Positions 1 to 8,299 of a stretch of 64,000 bases of DNA are shown here, in pieces (position 1 is the first letter of the stretch; each line of letters opens with the position of its first letter). The stretch is from the NCBI RefSeq assembly GCF_003725795.1, contig NZ_RBEE01000012.1:124001-188000 (forward strand), read 5' to 3'. The notes under the pieces were generated by a model. It worked only from the letters and a program-made list of their open reading frames with translations, ran no database searches and was not told the origin of the DNA. Both the position numbers and the translations under genes were made by a program. This DNA is from Pedobacter jejuensis. GTDB lineage: Bacteria > Bacteroidota > Bacteroidia > Sphingobacteriales > Sphingobacteriaceae.

Positions 1-134
1 CCATGTGGCGTAACACCCTCATAACAATCTTCCTGCTATGCATTTACCCTGCTATTTGCTGGTACATAATGCGAAACTTTGAAAAACGCAGATGGAATAA
101 CAGCGACTATTCACCTTTTGTAAATGAAGAATAA
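1..134 (+). CDS. C-terminal part of a small membrane protein (5' end probably outside the window)
   Basis: An open frame enters at the left edge and stops with TAA at 132-134. The first Met codon is at 3-5. The readable 43 residues hold one hydrophobic helix (about residues 5-22) followed by a basic, aromatic tail containing KRRWNNSDYSPF. That arrangement suggests the C-terminal anchor of a larger protein. In related polyamine-type clusters a DUF4178 protein often precedes the DUF350 gene, and this could be its end, but I cannot confirm that from so little sequence. The next gene begins at the base right after the stop, so the two are likely cotranscribed. Confidence 0.45.
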   Translation, partial: MWRNTLITIFLLCIYPAICWYIMRNFEKRRWNNSDYSPFVNEE

Positions 135-308
135 ATGAATCTAAAACCTATTAAATATTATCTTTTTGTCATCCTGATACTAATCGGTTTTTACGGCTAT
201 AGTGGCTTAACCGGCCTGGCATTTTATAAAGATAGCGTAGAGAAAAACACAGAGTTCAATGGTAACAGGACTAACTCCGGTCACATAAATAGATTTTATC
301 ATAAATAA
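135..308 (+). CDS. small single-pass membrane protein, unknown function
   Basis: This 57-codon frame starts with ATG at 135, directly after the TAA of the preceding gene, and ends eight bases before the DUF350 gene. The product has a short basic N-terminus, one strong hydrophobic helix (about residues 9-22) and a polar tail with KDSVEKNTEFNGNR. I do not recognise a family. Its support is the tight packing in a cluster where every gene abuts or overlaps its neighbour, and the membrane character shared by all cluster members. It may be an accessory subunit of the membrane system encoded at 317-4735. Confidence 0.5.
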   Translation: MNLKPIKYYLFVILILIGFYGYSGLTGLAFYKDSVEKNTEFNGNRTNSGHINRFYHK

Positions 309-316
309 GAAACAAT

Positions 317-541
317 ATGACTTTAAATGAATTAATCAGCATGAAGTACATCGTCGCCTCTTTGGTTTATTCCATAATAGGAATAATTGTACTTTTTTTA
401 GCTTTCTGGATTATAGAAAAAATTACGCCTGAAAATATTTGGAAAGAAATTTTAGAAAAGCAAAATATGGCATTAGCGGTAGTTTTTGCAGCTTTTATTA
501 TTGCTATAGCGCTTATCATAAGCTCGGCCATACACAGTTAA
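317..541 (+). CDS. DUF350 family small membrane protein
   Basis: The product has 74 residues with two membrane helices (about 11-31 and 49-71) separated by a short amphipathic stretch. The segment WKEILEKQNMALAVVFAAF matches the DUF350 pattern, in which a charged turn before the second helix is followed by a conserved N-x-ALAVV-type run. DUF350 proteins are small integral membrane proteins without a settled function. They are often found beside spermidine synthase-like genes, as here, where the next gene starts one base after this stop. I am sure of the membrane nature and fairly sure of the family. Confidence 0.75.
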   Translation: MTLNELISMKYIVASLVYSIIGIIVLFLAFWIIEKITPENIWKEILEKQNMALAVVFAAFIIAIALIISSAIHS

Positions 542-542
542 C

Positions 543-2054
543 ATGAATAAAAAGCTTCCGGCACTTTTATTAATTTCTGTATTCGTTGTAGCAACTTGTG
601 GATTAATTTACGAGCTGATTGCTGGTACACTTGCCAGTTATTTACTTGGCGATTCGGTAACCCAATTCTCTACAATAATTGGCGTATATCTTTTCTCAAT
701 GGGAATAGGCTCTTGGATTTCCAAGTATTTTGAAAAAAATATTCTTTCATGGTTCATTCAGATTGAAATTTTGGTCGGTTTAGTTGGAGGTTTTAGTTCA
801 ACAGTTCTATTCTTAGTTTTTGAAAGCATTGCGTCCTTTCGGATTGTGCTATACGGTTTTGTAAGCTTAACCGGTATTTTGGTTGGGTTAGAAATTCCAT
901 TGCTTATGCGGATTTTGAAAGACCGCTACGAGTTTAAAGATTTGGTTTCAAAAGTATTTACATTTGATTATATCGGTGCGCTGCTTGCGTCTCTAATTTT
1001 CCCGTTACTATTAATTCCGCATTTAGGTTTGGTAAAAACAGCGTACATGTTCGGCATGTTAAATGTTGCGGTAGCACTAATCGTTTGCGTAAGTTTCAAA
1101 AAAGAGATAAGAGCCTCAAAATACCTGCAAAGCACTTCAATTTTAAGTATTATTATTCTCCTAATTGGTTTTGTTTATGCAGATAAAATAACAAGTTTTT
1201 CGGAAAGCCAAACCTATAGTGATACCATTATTTACTCGAAAAGCACACCTTATCAACGAATAATTTTGACGAAGAAAAACAAGGTTTTAAGGCTTTTCTT
1301 AAATGGGAATCTGCAATTTAGTTCTGATGATGAATACAGATATCATGAGGCCTTAGTTCACCCAGGGCTTCAGGCATTACCTTATGCAAAACATGTTTTG
1401 GTAATGGGTGGCGGTGATGGACTCGCCGTTCGGGAAATCCTTAAATACCCCAACATCGATTCTATAACCCTTGTAGATTTGGATAAAGGCATGACTGGTC
1501 TATTTCAATCTAATAAAATGCTTTTGGATATAAATAAAAATGCGCTATTATCGAAAAAAGTAAAAGTAATTAACGCTGATGCATTTAGCTGGATTAAAGC
1601 ACAGCACAAAAAGTTTGATTTTATCGTAATCGATTTTCCGGACCCGTCAAATTATGCCGTTGGCAAATTATACACAAATTCCTTTTATAAACTGGTCAAA
1701 GGTATTTTATCACCCAGGGGCTTAATGGTTGTTCAATCAACTTCACCATATGTCGCACCAAAATCTTTCTGGACAGTTAATAAAACATTAGAAAGTGTTG
1801 GTTTAAAAACCATTCCATACCACAATTATGTTCCGTCCTTCGGAGAATGGGGTTATATCATAGCGACCGAACCTGAAAATCCGTACAAAAAACCTCAAAA
1901 TTATATTCCGGGACTAAAATTTGTTTCAAAAGAAAGTGTAGATCTGATGCTTTTTTTTCCAAAGGATATGGCAAAAGTTGAAACAGAGGTGAATAAATTA
2001 AATAACCAAATTCTAGTAAAATACTTCGAAGATGAGTGGGCAAACGTCTTATAA
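543..2054 (+). CDS. membrane-fused spermidine synthase-like aminopropyltransferase
   Basis: The 503-residue protein has an N-terminal block of about seven hydrophobic helices (roughly 8-28, 42-60, 70-93, 100-120, 142-160, 165-184, 198-214) and a C-terminal spermidine synthase fold (about 225-490). Visible motifs are YRYHEALVHP (266-275), the nucleotide-binding VMGGGDG (287-293), VDLD (311-314), NADAF (344-348) and the catalytic-type DFPDPS (364-369). Classical enzymes move an aminopropyl group from decarboxylated SAM to putrescine. The true substrate of the membrane-fused type is not known to me. It overlaps the next gene by 23 bases. Positive charges on the loops suggest N-in topology, which with seven helices would put the catalytic domain outside the cytoplasm. 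Confidence 0.85.
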   Translation: MNKKLPALLLISVFVVATCGLIYELIAGTLASYLLGDSVTQFSTIIGVYLFSMGIGSWISKYFEKNILSWFIQIEILVGLVGGFSSTVLFLVFESIASFRIVLYGFVSLTGILVGLEIPLLMRILKDRYEFKDLVSKVFTFDYIGALLASLIFPLLLIPHLGLVKTAYMFGMLNVAVALIVCVSFKKEIRASKYLQSTSILSIIILLIGFVYADKITSFSESQTYSDTIIYSKSTPYQRIILTKKNKVLRLFLNGNLQFSSDDEYRYHEALVHPGLQALPYAKHVLVMGGGDGLAVREILKYPNIDSITLVDLDKGMTGLFQSNKMLLDINKNALLSKKVKVINADAFSWIKAQHKKFDFIVIDFPDPSNYAVGKLYTNSFYKLVKGILSPRGLMVVQSTSPYVAPKSFWTVNKTLESVGLKTIPYHNYVPSFGEWGYIIATEPENPYKKPQNYIPGLKFVSKESVDLMLFFPKDMAKVETEVNKLNNQILVKYFEDEWANVL

Positions 2055-3684
2055 AGCTGATTTATCTACTTATTTAAAAAGACGCTCGTTTTTATTAAGC
2101 GTCGGTTTAATCACGGGAGGGATTTTCTTAAACGGTTGCTTATCGAAAATCAAATCCAAATACAATATTAAGGGAAGCCTGAACGGACCCAATGCAAAAG
2201 CTGGTCATATACTGCGTGATAAGGTTAAATTACCCGAAGCCACAGTTTTTAGGAAAGTAAAAATTTTAATCGTTGGTAGTGGGATTTCAGGCTTATCGGC
2301 TGCAAGGTGGCTTCAAAAGAATGGCGAAAAAGATTTCGAAGTTCTTGAACTGGAAAACCATCCGGGTGGAAATTCGCATTATGGAACCAACAAAACATCC
2401 TCCTATCCGGTCGGTGCCCATTACATCACAGTGGCCAACAATGATGATGATTTGCTTATTGATTTTTTGAAAGAGATAAACGTAATCACTCATTTTGAAA
2501 ACAATATACCCTATTACAACGATTACTTTTTAACGTTCGAGCCGGAAGAAAGATTATTGATAAATGGTGAATGGCAAGATGGGTTAATACCTGATTTTGG
2601 TGTACCAGAGGAAGATAAACATCAAATTAAAGAATTTTTGGCATTTGTAAACAAACTGAAAAACACAAAGGGAAATGACGGAAAATTTCTATTCAATATC
2701 CCGATAAGTTCTTCTTCCACAGACAAAATCTACCGGGAACTAGACAAAATAACATTTAAAAAGTATCTTGAAGAAAAAGGTTACACTTCAAAATACTTGC
2801 TTTGGTACTTAAATTATGCTTGTAAAGATGATTATGGTCAAAAGTTAGATAAAATTTCTGCCTGGGCCGGATTACACTACTTTGCATCGAGAAGAGGAAA
2901 TGCTGCAAATGCAGAACAAAATGCCATTTTAACCTGGCCGGAGGGAAACGGATGGATAATGAAACAACTTGCCGGCAAGCTTAAGGAACATATCAAAACA
3001 TCTACTTTATGCTACAATATTAACCTGATGGAAAATGGAAATATTCTGGCAACAGTTTATAATCCTGATACCAATATTACCGAAAATATTGAAGCCGAAA
3101 AAATCATTTTATCATCACCTCAATTCATAAATAACCGCTTGCTAAAAAATTTGCAAAGGCTTATTGATTATAGCACTTTCAGCTATTCTCCATGGCTAAT
3201 TGCAAATATTACCATTAATGAATTGCCACAATCTAAGGGCAGAGCTTTGTGCTGGGATAACGTAGCATATAATACAGCTTCAGTTGGTTATGTAAATTCA
3301 GCACAGCAGCATTTAAAAATTTCGGAGGATAAAAAAGTTATTACCTATTACTTACCATTGTGTGATTTTGAACCAACCGTGGCCAGACTTGCTGCATATT
3401 CAAGAAACTATGAGCAGTGGCTGGATATTGTAATTCCTGAACTGGAAGTCATACATCCTGAAATAACACAGGCGATTGAAAACATAGATTTTTGGGTGTG
3501 GGGACATGGGATGATTGCGCCAACAAAAAACTTTATATGGAGTGAGAACTTAGAAAAAGCAAGAGCTCCAATCGAGAATAAAATTTTCTTCGCACACAGT
3601 GATTTGAGCGGAATATCAATCTTTGAGGAAGCCTTTCATCAAGGAATAAAAGCAGCAAAACAAATTTTAGATGGAGGAAAATAG
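2032..3684 (+). CDS. FAD-dependent amine oxidase-like protein with Tat/lipoprotein signal
   Basis: The product has 550 residues. The N-terminus carries a twin-arginine motif KRRSFL (16-21), a hydrophobic stretch and a possible lipobox ending at Cys36, which predicts folded export and lipid anchoring. A dinucleotide-binding motif VGSGISG (81-87) is followed by an acidic ribose-binding strand VLELE and then PGGNS, as in the flavin-containing amine oxidase/protoporphyrinogen oxidase superfamily. Near the C-terminus HSDLSG and EEAFHQG fit the flavin-closing region. It overlaps the aminopropyltransferase upstream by 23 bases and the membrane protein downstream by 14, so they are probably translated together. 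An oxidase beside a polyamine-type transferase suggests it oxidises that product, which is inference. Confidence 0.8.
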   Translation: MSGQTSYKADLSTYLKRRSFLLSVGLITGGIFLNGCLSKIKSKYNIKGSLNGPNAKAGHILRDKVKLPEATVFRKVKILIVGSGISGLSAARWLQKNGEKDFEVLELENHPGGNSHYGTNKTSSYPVGAHYITVANNDDDLLIDFLKEINVITHFENNIPYYNDYFLTFEPEERLLINGEWQDGLIPDFGVPEEDKHQIKEFLAFVNKLKNTKGNDGKFLFNIPISSSSTDKIYRELDKITFKKYLEEKGYTSKYLLWYLNYACKDDYGQKLDKISAWAGLHYFASRRGNAANAEQNAILTWPEGNGWIMKQLAGKLKEHIKTSTLCYNINLMENGNILATVYNPDTNITENIEAEKIILSSPQFINNRLLKNLQRLIDYSTFSYSPWLIANITINELPQSKGRALCWDNVAYNTASVGYVNSAQQHLKISEDKKVITYYLPLCDFEPTVARLAAYSRNYEQWLDIVIPELEVIHPEITQAIENIDFWVWGHGMIAPTKNFIWSENLEKARAPIENKIFFAHSDLSGISIFEEAFHQGIKAAKQILDGGK

Positions 3685-4735
3685 AGAGAATCAACCTTGG
3701 TTAAATTCTGCGCTTAGCGACATTATTTTTATTTTATCGCCGGCATTTTTTTCTTTATTGTTAGTACTTATTTTCCCGGAAAAATTTCAAAACTCCAAAA
3801 ATTTCCCACTAGCATATTGGGTGTTTTTAATTGTTTTTATTGATGTTGCCCATGTTTACAGTACCCTTTACAGAACATATTTTAATGCTGAAAACTTGAG
3901 AAAACAAAGTGCATTACTCATCACCATTCCAATACTTTGTTATATTATCGGCGTTATTATTTATCAATTCAACGGCCAATGGTTCTGGCGGATATTGGCG
4001 TATCTAGCTGTGTATCATTTCATAAGGCAACAATATGGATTTATGCGCCTGTATTCGAGAAAAGAAAAACACAACCAGCTAATAACTTTGATAGATAAAG
4101 TCGCAATTTACACCGCAACATTATACCCTTTAATTTATTGGCACCTCAGCAGTACAAGAAATTTCAATTGGTTTGTAGATGGTGATTTTTTCACATTCCA
4201 GAACGACAGCATCCTTAAAATATCTGGCTATGCATATATTTCAATAATTACCATTTATATTTTTAAAGAATTGACGATAATCGTCCGTGAGAGAAAGTTA
4301 AATATCCCTAGAAATCTAATTATTCTTGGAACTTTTTTGTCTTGGTACTTTGGTATTGTTTACTTCAATGGTGATATGGCTTTTACAACATTAAACGTCA
4401 TTTCTCATGGAATTCCTTATATGGCTCTTATATGGTTTTTCGAGAAAAAGAAACTCAAAAAAGTTGGTTTTAAAAGTAAACTGATGCAACTATGTTTTGG
4501 CAACTTTGGAATATTTTATTTTATTGTCATACTAATTACATTGGCTTACCTTGAAGAAGGACTTTGGGACGGTTTGATATGGAAGGAGCATCAATCTGTT
4601 TTTAAACCGTTTTCATCACTACCTAAAGTTACAGGAAATGAATTATTATCTTTATTAGTGCCACTTTTAGCATTGCCACAAGCTACACACTATGTTCTTG
4701 ACGGTTTTATCTGGAGAACAAAAAACCAATTCTAA
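3671..4735 (+). CDS. polytopic membrane protein of unknown function, His-containing helices
   Basis: The product has 354 residues and about eight to nine hydrophobic helices. Motifs likely to matter are DVAHVYSTLYRTY early, YHFIRQQYGF in the middle, SHGIPYMALIWFFEKK later and HYVLDGFIWR at the end. Histidines near membrane faces recall di-metal membrane oxygenases or the Brp/Blh carotene-cleavage type, but I cannot assign a family. It starts inside the end of the FAD oxidase gene (14-base overlap), so it belongs to the same operon. It is the last gene before a short gap to the lipocalin gene. Confidence 0.7.
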   Translation: MEENRENQPWLNSALSDIIFILSPAFFSLLLVLIFPEKFQNSKNFPLAYWVFLIVFIDVAHVYSTLYRTYFNAENLRKQSALLITIPILCYIIGVIIYQFNGQWFWRILAYLAVYHFIRQQYGFMRLYSRKEKHNQLITLIDKVAIYTATLYPLIYWHLSSTRNFNWFVDGDFFTFQNDSILKISGYAYISIITIYIFKELTIIVRERKLNIPRNLIILGTFLSWYFGIVYFNGDMAFTTLNVISHGIPYMALIWFFEKKKLKKVGFKSKLMQLCFGNFGIFYFIVILITLAYLEEGLWDGLIWKEHQSVFKPFSSLPKVTGNELLSLLVPLLALPQATHYVLDGFIWRTKNQF

Positions 4736-4786
4736 AAAAACTATTTATTTAATCGTATCGTAAATAACATCAAACCCATTGATGTT

Positions 4787-5290
4787 ATGAAAACGATTTG
4801 CTCCATCCTATTGGTTCTTTTTAGCTTTATTCCGGCAGATAAAAATTTGCCTGTTAGCAAGTTAGACTTAAAAAAATATTCTGGAACCTGGTATTCATTA
4901 TATTCTATACCAACAATTTTTGACAAAGGTAGCAGAGAAACTACTACAAAATATACCTTAAATAAAGATGGCTATTACAGTGTTTTGACCACTTATAAAA
5001 AACCTAAAGATGAAAAGGTGTACTCCAGAAATTCAAAAATGTTTCCATCAGAAGAAGGAAATAACGGTGAACTTCAAGCGCAGTTTGTTTGGCCAATTAA
5101 GGTAGATTATTGGATTATAGAACTGGCTGAAGATTATTCTTATGTTGTAGTTGGCCATCCAGACCATAAATTTTTATTCATCATGAGTCGCAGTAAAAGC
5201 ATGCCAAAGAAAACCCATGATGAAATCGTTGCCCGTTGCAAGGCAAAGGGATATGAGGTAAATAAGCTTACTTCACAATTTGGCCAATAG
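4787..5290 (+). CDS. lipocalin family protein (Blc-like), exported
   Basis: The product has 167 residues. A short signal peptide (about 1-17) is followed by a lipocalin domain. The first-strand signature [11 protein letters not shown] (33-43) matches the G-x-W motif of lipocalins, and [18 protein letters not shown] resembles the Blc strand pattern. Bacterial Blc-type lipocalins bind hydrophobic or lyso-lipid ligands at the envelope. Two paralogues lie at 56683-57135 and 57160-57705. Its 3' end overlaps the converging gene on the other strand by 23 bases. Confidence 0.85.
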   Translation: MKTICSILLVLFSFIPADKNLPVSKLDLKKYSGTWYSLYSIPTIFDKGSRETTTKYTLNKDGYYSVLTTYKKPKDEKVYSRNSKMFPSEEGNNGELQAQFVWPIKVDYWIIELAEDYSYVVVGHPDHKFLFIMSRSKSMPKKTHDEIVARCKAKGYEVNKLTSQFGQ

Positions 5291-5690
5291 TTTGGTTGGT
5301 GATTTTTTCGCCTCGCTTTGTACTAAAGAGCATAAATAACACACCAACTAAAAACACAATCCACCCCCACTGAAAATGAACAACCTTGCCGATTAATTTA
5401 TTGGCAAAGCCATATTTGGTATAATTATTTGCTGTAAAATATACCGCAATAACCGCTAGAATATACCAAATAGCCATTACAAAACTGATAAATCTAAATG
5501 CTCCTGCTTTTCTAATAAATAAAAAGAGCACAGCGATTGCAATTATTGCATAGGTTATGATAAATAAACGGGCATCAGATTGATAGAGGTTCCAATTGCC
5601 TTTAATCGGCACTTTCAACATTGGGCAAAAGCTTGCGATGATACAAAGTAAAACACCCAAAAAGGCTCTGAATTTATTTAAGATTAACAT
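5268..5690 (-). CDS. small four-helix membrane protein, unknown function
   Basis: The product has 140 residues with four hydrophobic helices. Residues 1-20 look like a signal-anchor, the second helix follows a short loop with [12 protein letters not shown], and the protein ends in a basic cytoplasmic-type tail. I do not recognise the family. It is convergent with the lipocalin gene and overlaps its last 23 bases. Transcription starts from the AT-rich gap at about 5691-5890, where no exact TAnnTTTG element is visible. Confidence 0.65.
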   Translation of the reverse strand: MLILNKFRAFLGVLLCIIASFCPMLKVPIKGNWNLYQSDARLFIITYAIIAIAVLFLFIRKAGAFRFISFVMAIWYILAVIAVYFTANNYTKYGFANKLIGKVVHFQWGWIVFLVGVLFMLFSTKRGEKITNQTIGQIVK

Positions 5691-5807
5691 TTTGATTTAC
5701 GATTTTTCCTGCGATTTGATTACACTAATTTCAAGATTACACAGATTTTGATTAATAATATTTCTGAATTGACAATAGTTTATAGCTAACTTACCTAACC
5801 ACATTTT

Positions 5808-5863
<56 letters not shown>

Positions 5864-5887
5864 AAATGACTAATGACTAATGAACCA

Positions 5888-6223
5888 CTACTGTCCCTCA
5901 ACAATCCCCATTTTATCGGCGAAATGAGCGCAATAATCGCGTAAATCTTCAACAATTAAGGTTTCGTTTGTTGCTTTTAAAAAGCTATCGGCCATGGTTT
6001 GTAAAGTTTCGTAGAAGAAACGTTTCATTTCATCAACCGGCATATCTTTTGTCCAAAGGTCTATTTTTAAAGTGTTTTTATAGTTATGGTCCCAAACCGA
6101 TAAAAACATTGCTTTTGCTGGCACTTTATCTGCATTTCCAGAATCTGTACTTTCCCAAAGAATGTTATCGGGATTATTGCCCTCATCTAACTCAACTGTT
6201 ATTTTTATTTCTGCTTTTTTCAT
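5888..6223 (-). CDS. gldC: gliding motility protein GldC
   Basis: The product has 111 residues, the usual GldC length. Diagnostic segments are EIKITVELDE at the start, AKAMFLSVWDHNYKNTLKID in the middle, LWTKDMPVDEMKRFFYETL, and YCAHFADKMGI at the end. All match the GldC pattern known from Flavobacterium. GldC is a small soluble protein required for wild-type gliding in flavobacteria. In non-gliding relatives its role is unclear. The gene stands apart from the gldA-gldF-gldG block at 26733-29916, as is common. Confidence 0.9.
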   Translation of the reverse strand: MKKAEIKITVELDEGNNPDNILWESTDSGNADKVPAKAMFLSVWDHNYKNTLKIDLWTKDMPVDEMKRFFYETLQTMADSFLKATNETLIVEDLRDYCAHFADKMGIVEGQ

Positions 6224-6351
6224 TTTTCAAAATTGACTCTACCAACAAATTTGATTAAGATTTATCGATTTATTTTTACGATTGCAAAGATGCTTAATTT
6301 TTAAATTGATTATACCACTGAAATGATTACTCCAGTTTTTTTACCTGTCGA

Positions 6352-6624
6352 TTACGCTAGCTTTTGAATGATTACCATCAAAATTGCCGTGAGCACTATA
6401 AAAATCGATTCTATCATCCAAATCCTTTTTAAATCTTTCAGCGTAAAACGAAAAATTAAATCGGTAATAAAAGTAACCAAAATTAAACAGCCTAGAATCA
6501 TGAGGTAAAAACCACTCATATCAATTTGTCGTGGTGCGCTAACTTTTTCGGCAAATAAATTTACCACCACCAAACCGAGCGCTATTGCCCCAACAATATT
6601 TAAAGGCGTAATCCTTAACCTCAT
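6352..6624 (-). CDS. small three-helix membrane protein
   Basis: The product has 90 residues and three hydrophobic helices (about 8-24, 38-58 and 70-88), separated by short basic loops such as RFTLKDLKRIW. No family is recognised. Its start codon shares one base with the stop of rhlE (TAATG arrangement on the minus strand), which indicates translational coupling to the helicase gene. The function is unknown. Confidence 0.7.
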   Translation of the reverse strand: MRLRITPLNIVGAIALGLVVVNLFAEKVSAPRQIDMSGFYLMILGCLILVTFITDLIFRFTLKDLKRIWMIESIFIVLTAILMVIIQKLA

Positions 6625-7970
6625 TACTTTTTCTTATCGAATTTCTTCCCTTTTTTAAACGATTTAATTTCTTTTCCAGCCTTTGCTTTTGCCTTTTCTC
6701 TGGCTTTTTTATCTATCGCAGCCGCATGTTTTTTCTCGTGGAAAGCACCTAAAAACGTTGGGTCATCTTTACGTTTCTGTAAATCTATTTCCTTGGCTAT
6801 ATGCTGGCGTTCTTCGTAAGGTGTTTCATCAATATAAACGCCCTCCGGAATTTCTGCAACCGGAATATATTGGCGAATTAGTTTCTCAATTTTACGGATG
6901 TAATATTTTTCTGCATCGGTGGCAAAAGTAATGGCATCGCCTTTGGCAAAAGCCCTACCCGTACGCCCGATTCTGTGCACATAATCCTCAATAATTATTG
7001 GTACATCGAAGTTAATTACGTGGCTCACATCACTCACGTCGATGCCTCTGCTGGCCACATCCGTAGCCACCAAAACACGGATATTACCTTCCTTAAAGCT
7101 ATTTATAGAGTTAATTCTGGTATTTTGTCCCTTATTTGCGTGTATCACACGAACATTATCTGCACCGTATCTACGCTCAATAAAACTGAAAATATTATCG
7201 GCAACCGTTTTGGTTTTACAGAAAATAATCAGGCGACTAAAAGTCTCATCATTTTTCAATAAATGCTGTAATAAATTAATCTTCGTTTTAAAATTCGGAA
7301 CGTAATACAACGCTTGCGTAACATTTGCAGCAGGTGTAGCTTGTGCCGATGCCTCAATCACCAACGGATTATTTAAGAAATCGCCAGCAATTTTTTGCAC
7401 CAATTCACTCATCGTTGCCGAGAAGAGTAAGTTTTGGCGTTTCCGCGGCACAATTTCTAAAATTCTATGGATAGACCCAATAAAGCCCATATCCATCATT
7501 TTATCGGCCTCATCCAACACCAAAAACTTTAAACTTTGAGTGTTGATATCACCATCTAAATACAAATCGAGGAATCTGCCGGGCGTTGCGATTAAAATAT
7601 CTACTCCTTTTGCAATTTGTTCTTTCTGTGTTTTCGGACCAATGCCACCAAAAATTACCAGCGAGCGTAAATCGGTATAAGTAGAAAATAATTTTACTTG
7701 CTCGGCAATTTGCATCGCCAATTCGCGTGTTGGCGATAAAATCAAAGCTCTCGGATTATCGCCTTGAGCGTATTTCAATTGCATTAAAATTGGCAAAACA
7801 AAAGCCGCAGTTTTACCGGTCCCTGTTTCTGCGATACCGAAAATATCTTGTCCAGATAACACTGGTGCAATTGCTTTTTCCTGTATTGGCGTGGCAACGG
7901 TGTAACCTGCATCGGCAACTGCATTTAAAATTTGCCTATTTAACTTAAATTCTTCAAACGATTTTGCCAT
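6624..7970 (-). CDS. rhlE: DEAD-box RNA helicase, RhlE-type
   Basis: From the chosen start the protein has 448 residues. Helicase motifs appear in order: AETGTGKT (47-54), PTREL (80-84), DEAD (153-156), SAT (184-186), the region around ATDVASRGID, and HRIGRTGR (332-339). A lysine-rich tail follows. It unwinds or remodels RNA in ribosome assembly or decay. A longer frame extends to 8021, but an exact TAnnTTTG promoter (7977-7984) ends only six bases before Met at 7970, and the protein then begins MAKSFEEF, as family members do. The downstream membrane gene overlaps its stop. Confidence 0.9.
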   Translation of the reverse strand: MAKSFEEFKLNRQILNAVADAGYTVATPIQEKAIAPVLSGQDIFGIAETGTGKTAAFVLPILMQLKYAQGDNPRALILSPTRELAMQIAEQVKLFSTYTDLRSLVIFGGIGPKTQKEQIAKGVDILIATPGRFLDLYLDGDINTQSLKFLVLDEADKMMDMGFIGSIHRILEIVPRKRQNLLFSATMSELVQKIAGDFLNNPLVIEASAQATPAANVTQALYYVPNFKTKINLLQHLLKNDETFSRLIIFCKTKTVADNIFSFIERRYGADNVRVIHANKGQNTRINSINSFKEGNIRVLVATDVASRGIDVSDVSHVINFDVPIIIEDYVHRIGRTGRAFAKGDAITFATDAEKYYIRKIEKLIRQYIPVAEIPEGVYIDETPYEERQHIAKEIDLQKRKDDPTFLGAFHEKKHAAAIDKKAREKAKAKAGKEIKSFKKGKKFDKKK

Positions 7971-7976
7971 AGCGCA

Positions 7977-7984
7977 CAAAGATA
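7977..7984 (-). promoter_or_regulatory. -7 promoter element of rhlE
   Basis: The minus strand reads TATCTTTG, an exact TAnnTTTG match, six bases before the rhlE start at 7970. It rules out the longer upstream start. Confidence 0.7.
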
Positions 7985-8286
7985 GGTTTTTTAAGCTGAA
8001 GGCTAAAAGCTTAAAGACCAAAGCTAAAGCGCTGAAAACTTAAATGCTCTTAAGTTTCTTATATGGTTTCTCTTTTTTTGAAAAGCAATTCCAGTAATTC
8101 TTGGGTTACAGCAGCCCTGCCATCCGCTTTACTCCGATGATAACCGAAAGGGTTACCTCTACGTGCTCGCTCCTGTCAGGTTTATTTAACATAAAACAGT
8201 ACAATAAACATCCTTTCCACCTTTTATCTGCCTAAAACTAATCTGTTATTTCTCAAATCTCATATCTAACTTCTCAAATCTATTTT
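7985..8286. other. gene-free stretch with a structured, non-AT-rich insert
   Basis: No coding frame is convincing here. Bases about 8110-8180 are GC-richer than the flanks. They contain a hairpin with arms TAACC (8141-8145) and GGTTA (8151-8155) around GAAAG, and a small palindrome CCTGTCAGG (8172-8180). It may be a fragment of a dispersed non-coding repeat or a structured RNA. The remainder is AT-rich spacer. Confidence 0.4.
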
Positions 8287-8294
8287 TAACTTTG
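8287..8294 (+). promoter_or_regulatory. -7 promoter element of pyrC
   Basis: TAACTTTG is an exact TAnnTTTG match and lies five bases before the ATG at 8300. The mRNA would have almost no leader. Confidence 0.65.
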
Positions 8295-8299
8295 AAACC

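Noticed and set aside
1858..2043. Minus-strand frame inside the aminopropyltransferase gene
   Set aside because: It lies opposite a well-supported gene with catalytic motifs and shows no features of its own. The same applies to other antisense frames within recognised genes.
7971..8021. Longer N-terminus for the RhlE helicase
   Set aside because: It would include the promoter element at 7977-7984, and the extra residues do not resemble helicase N-termini.
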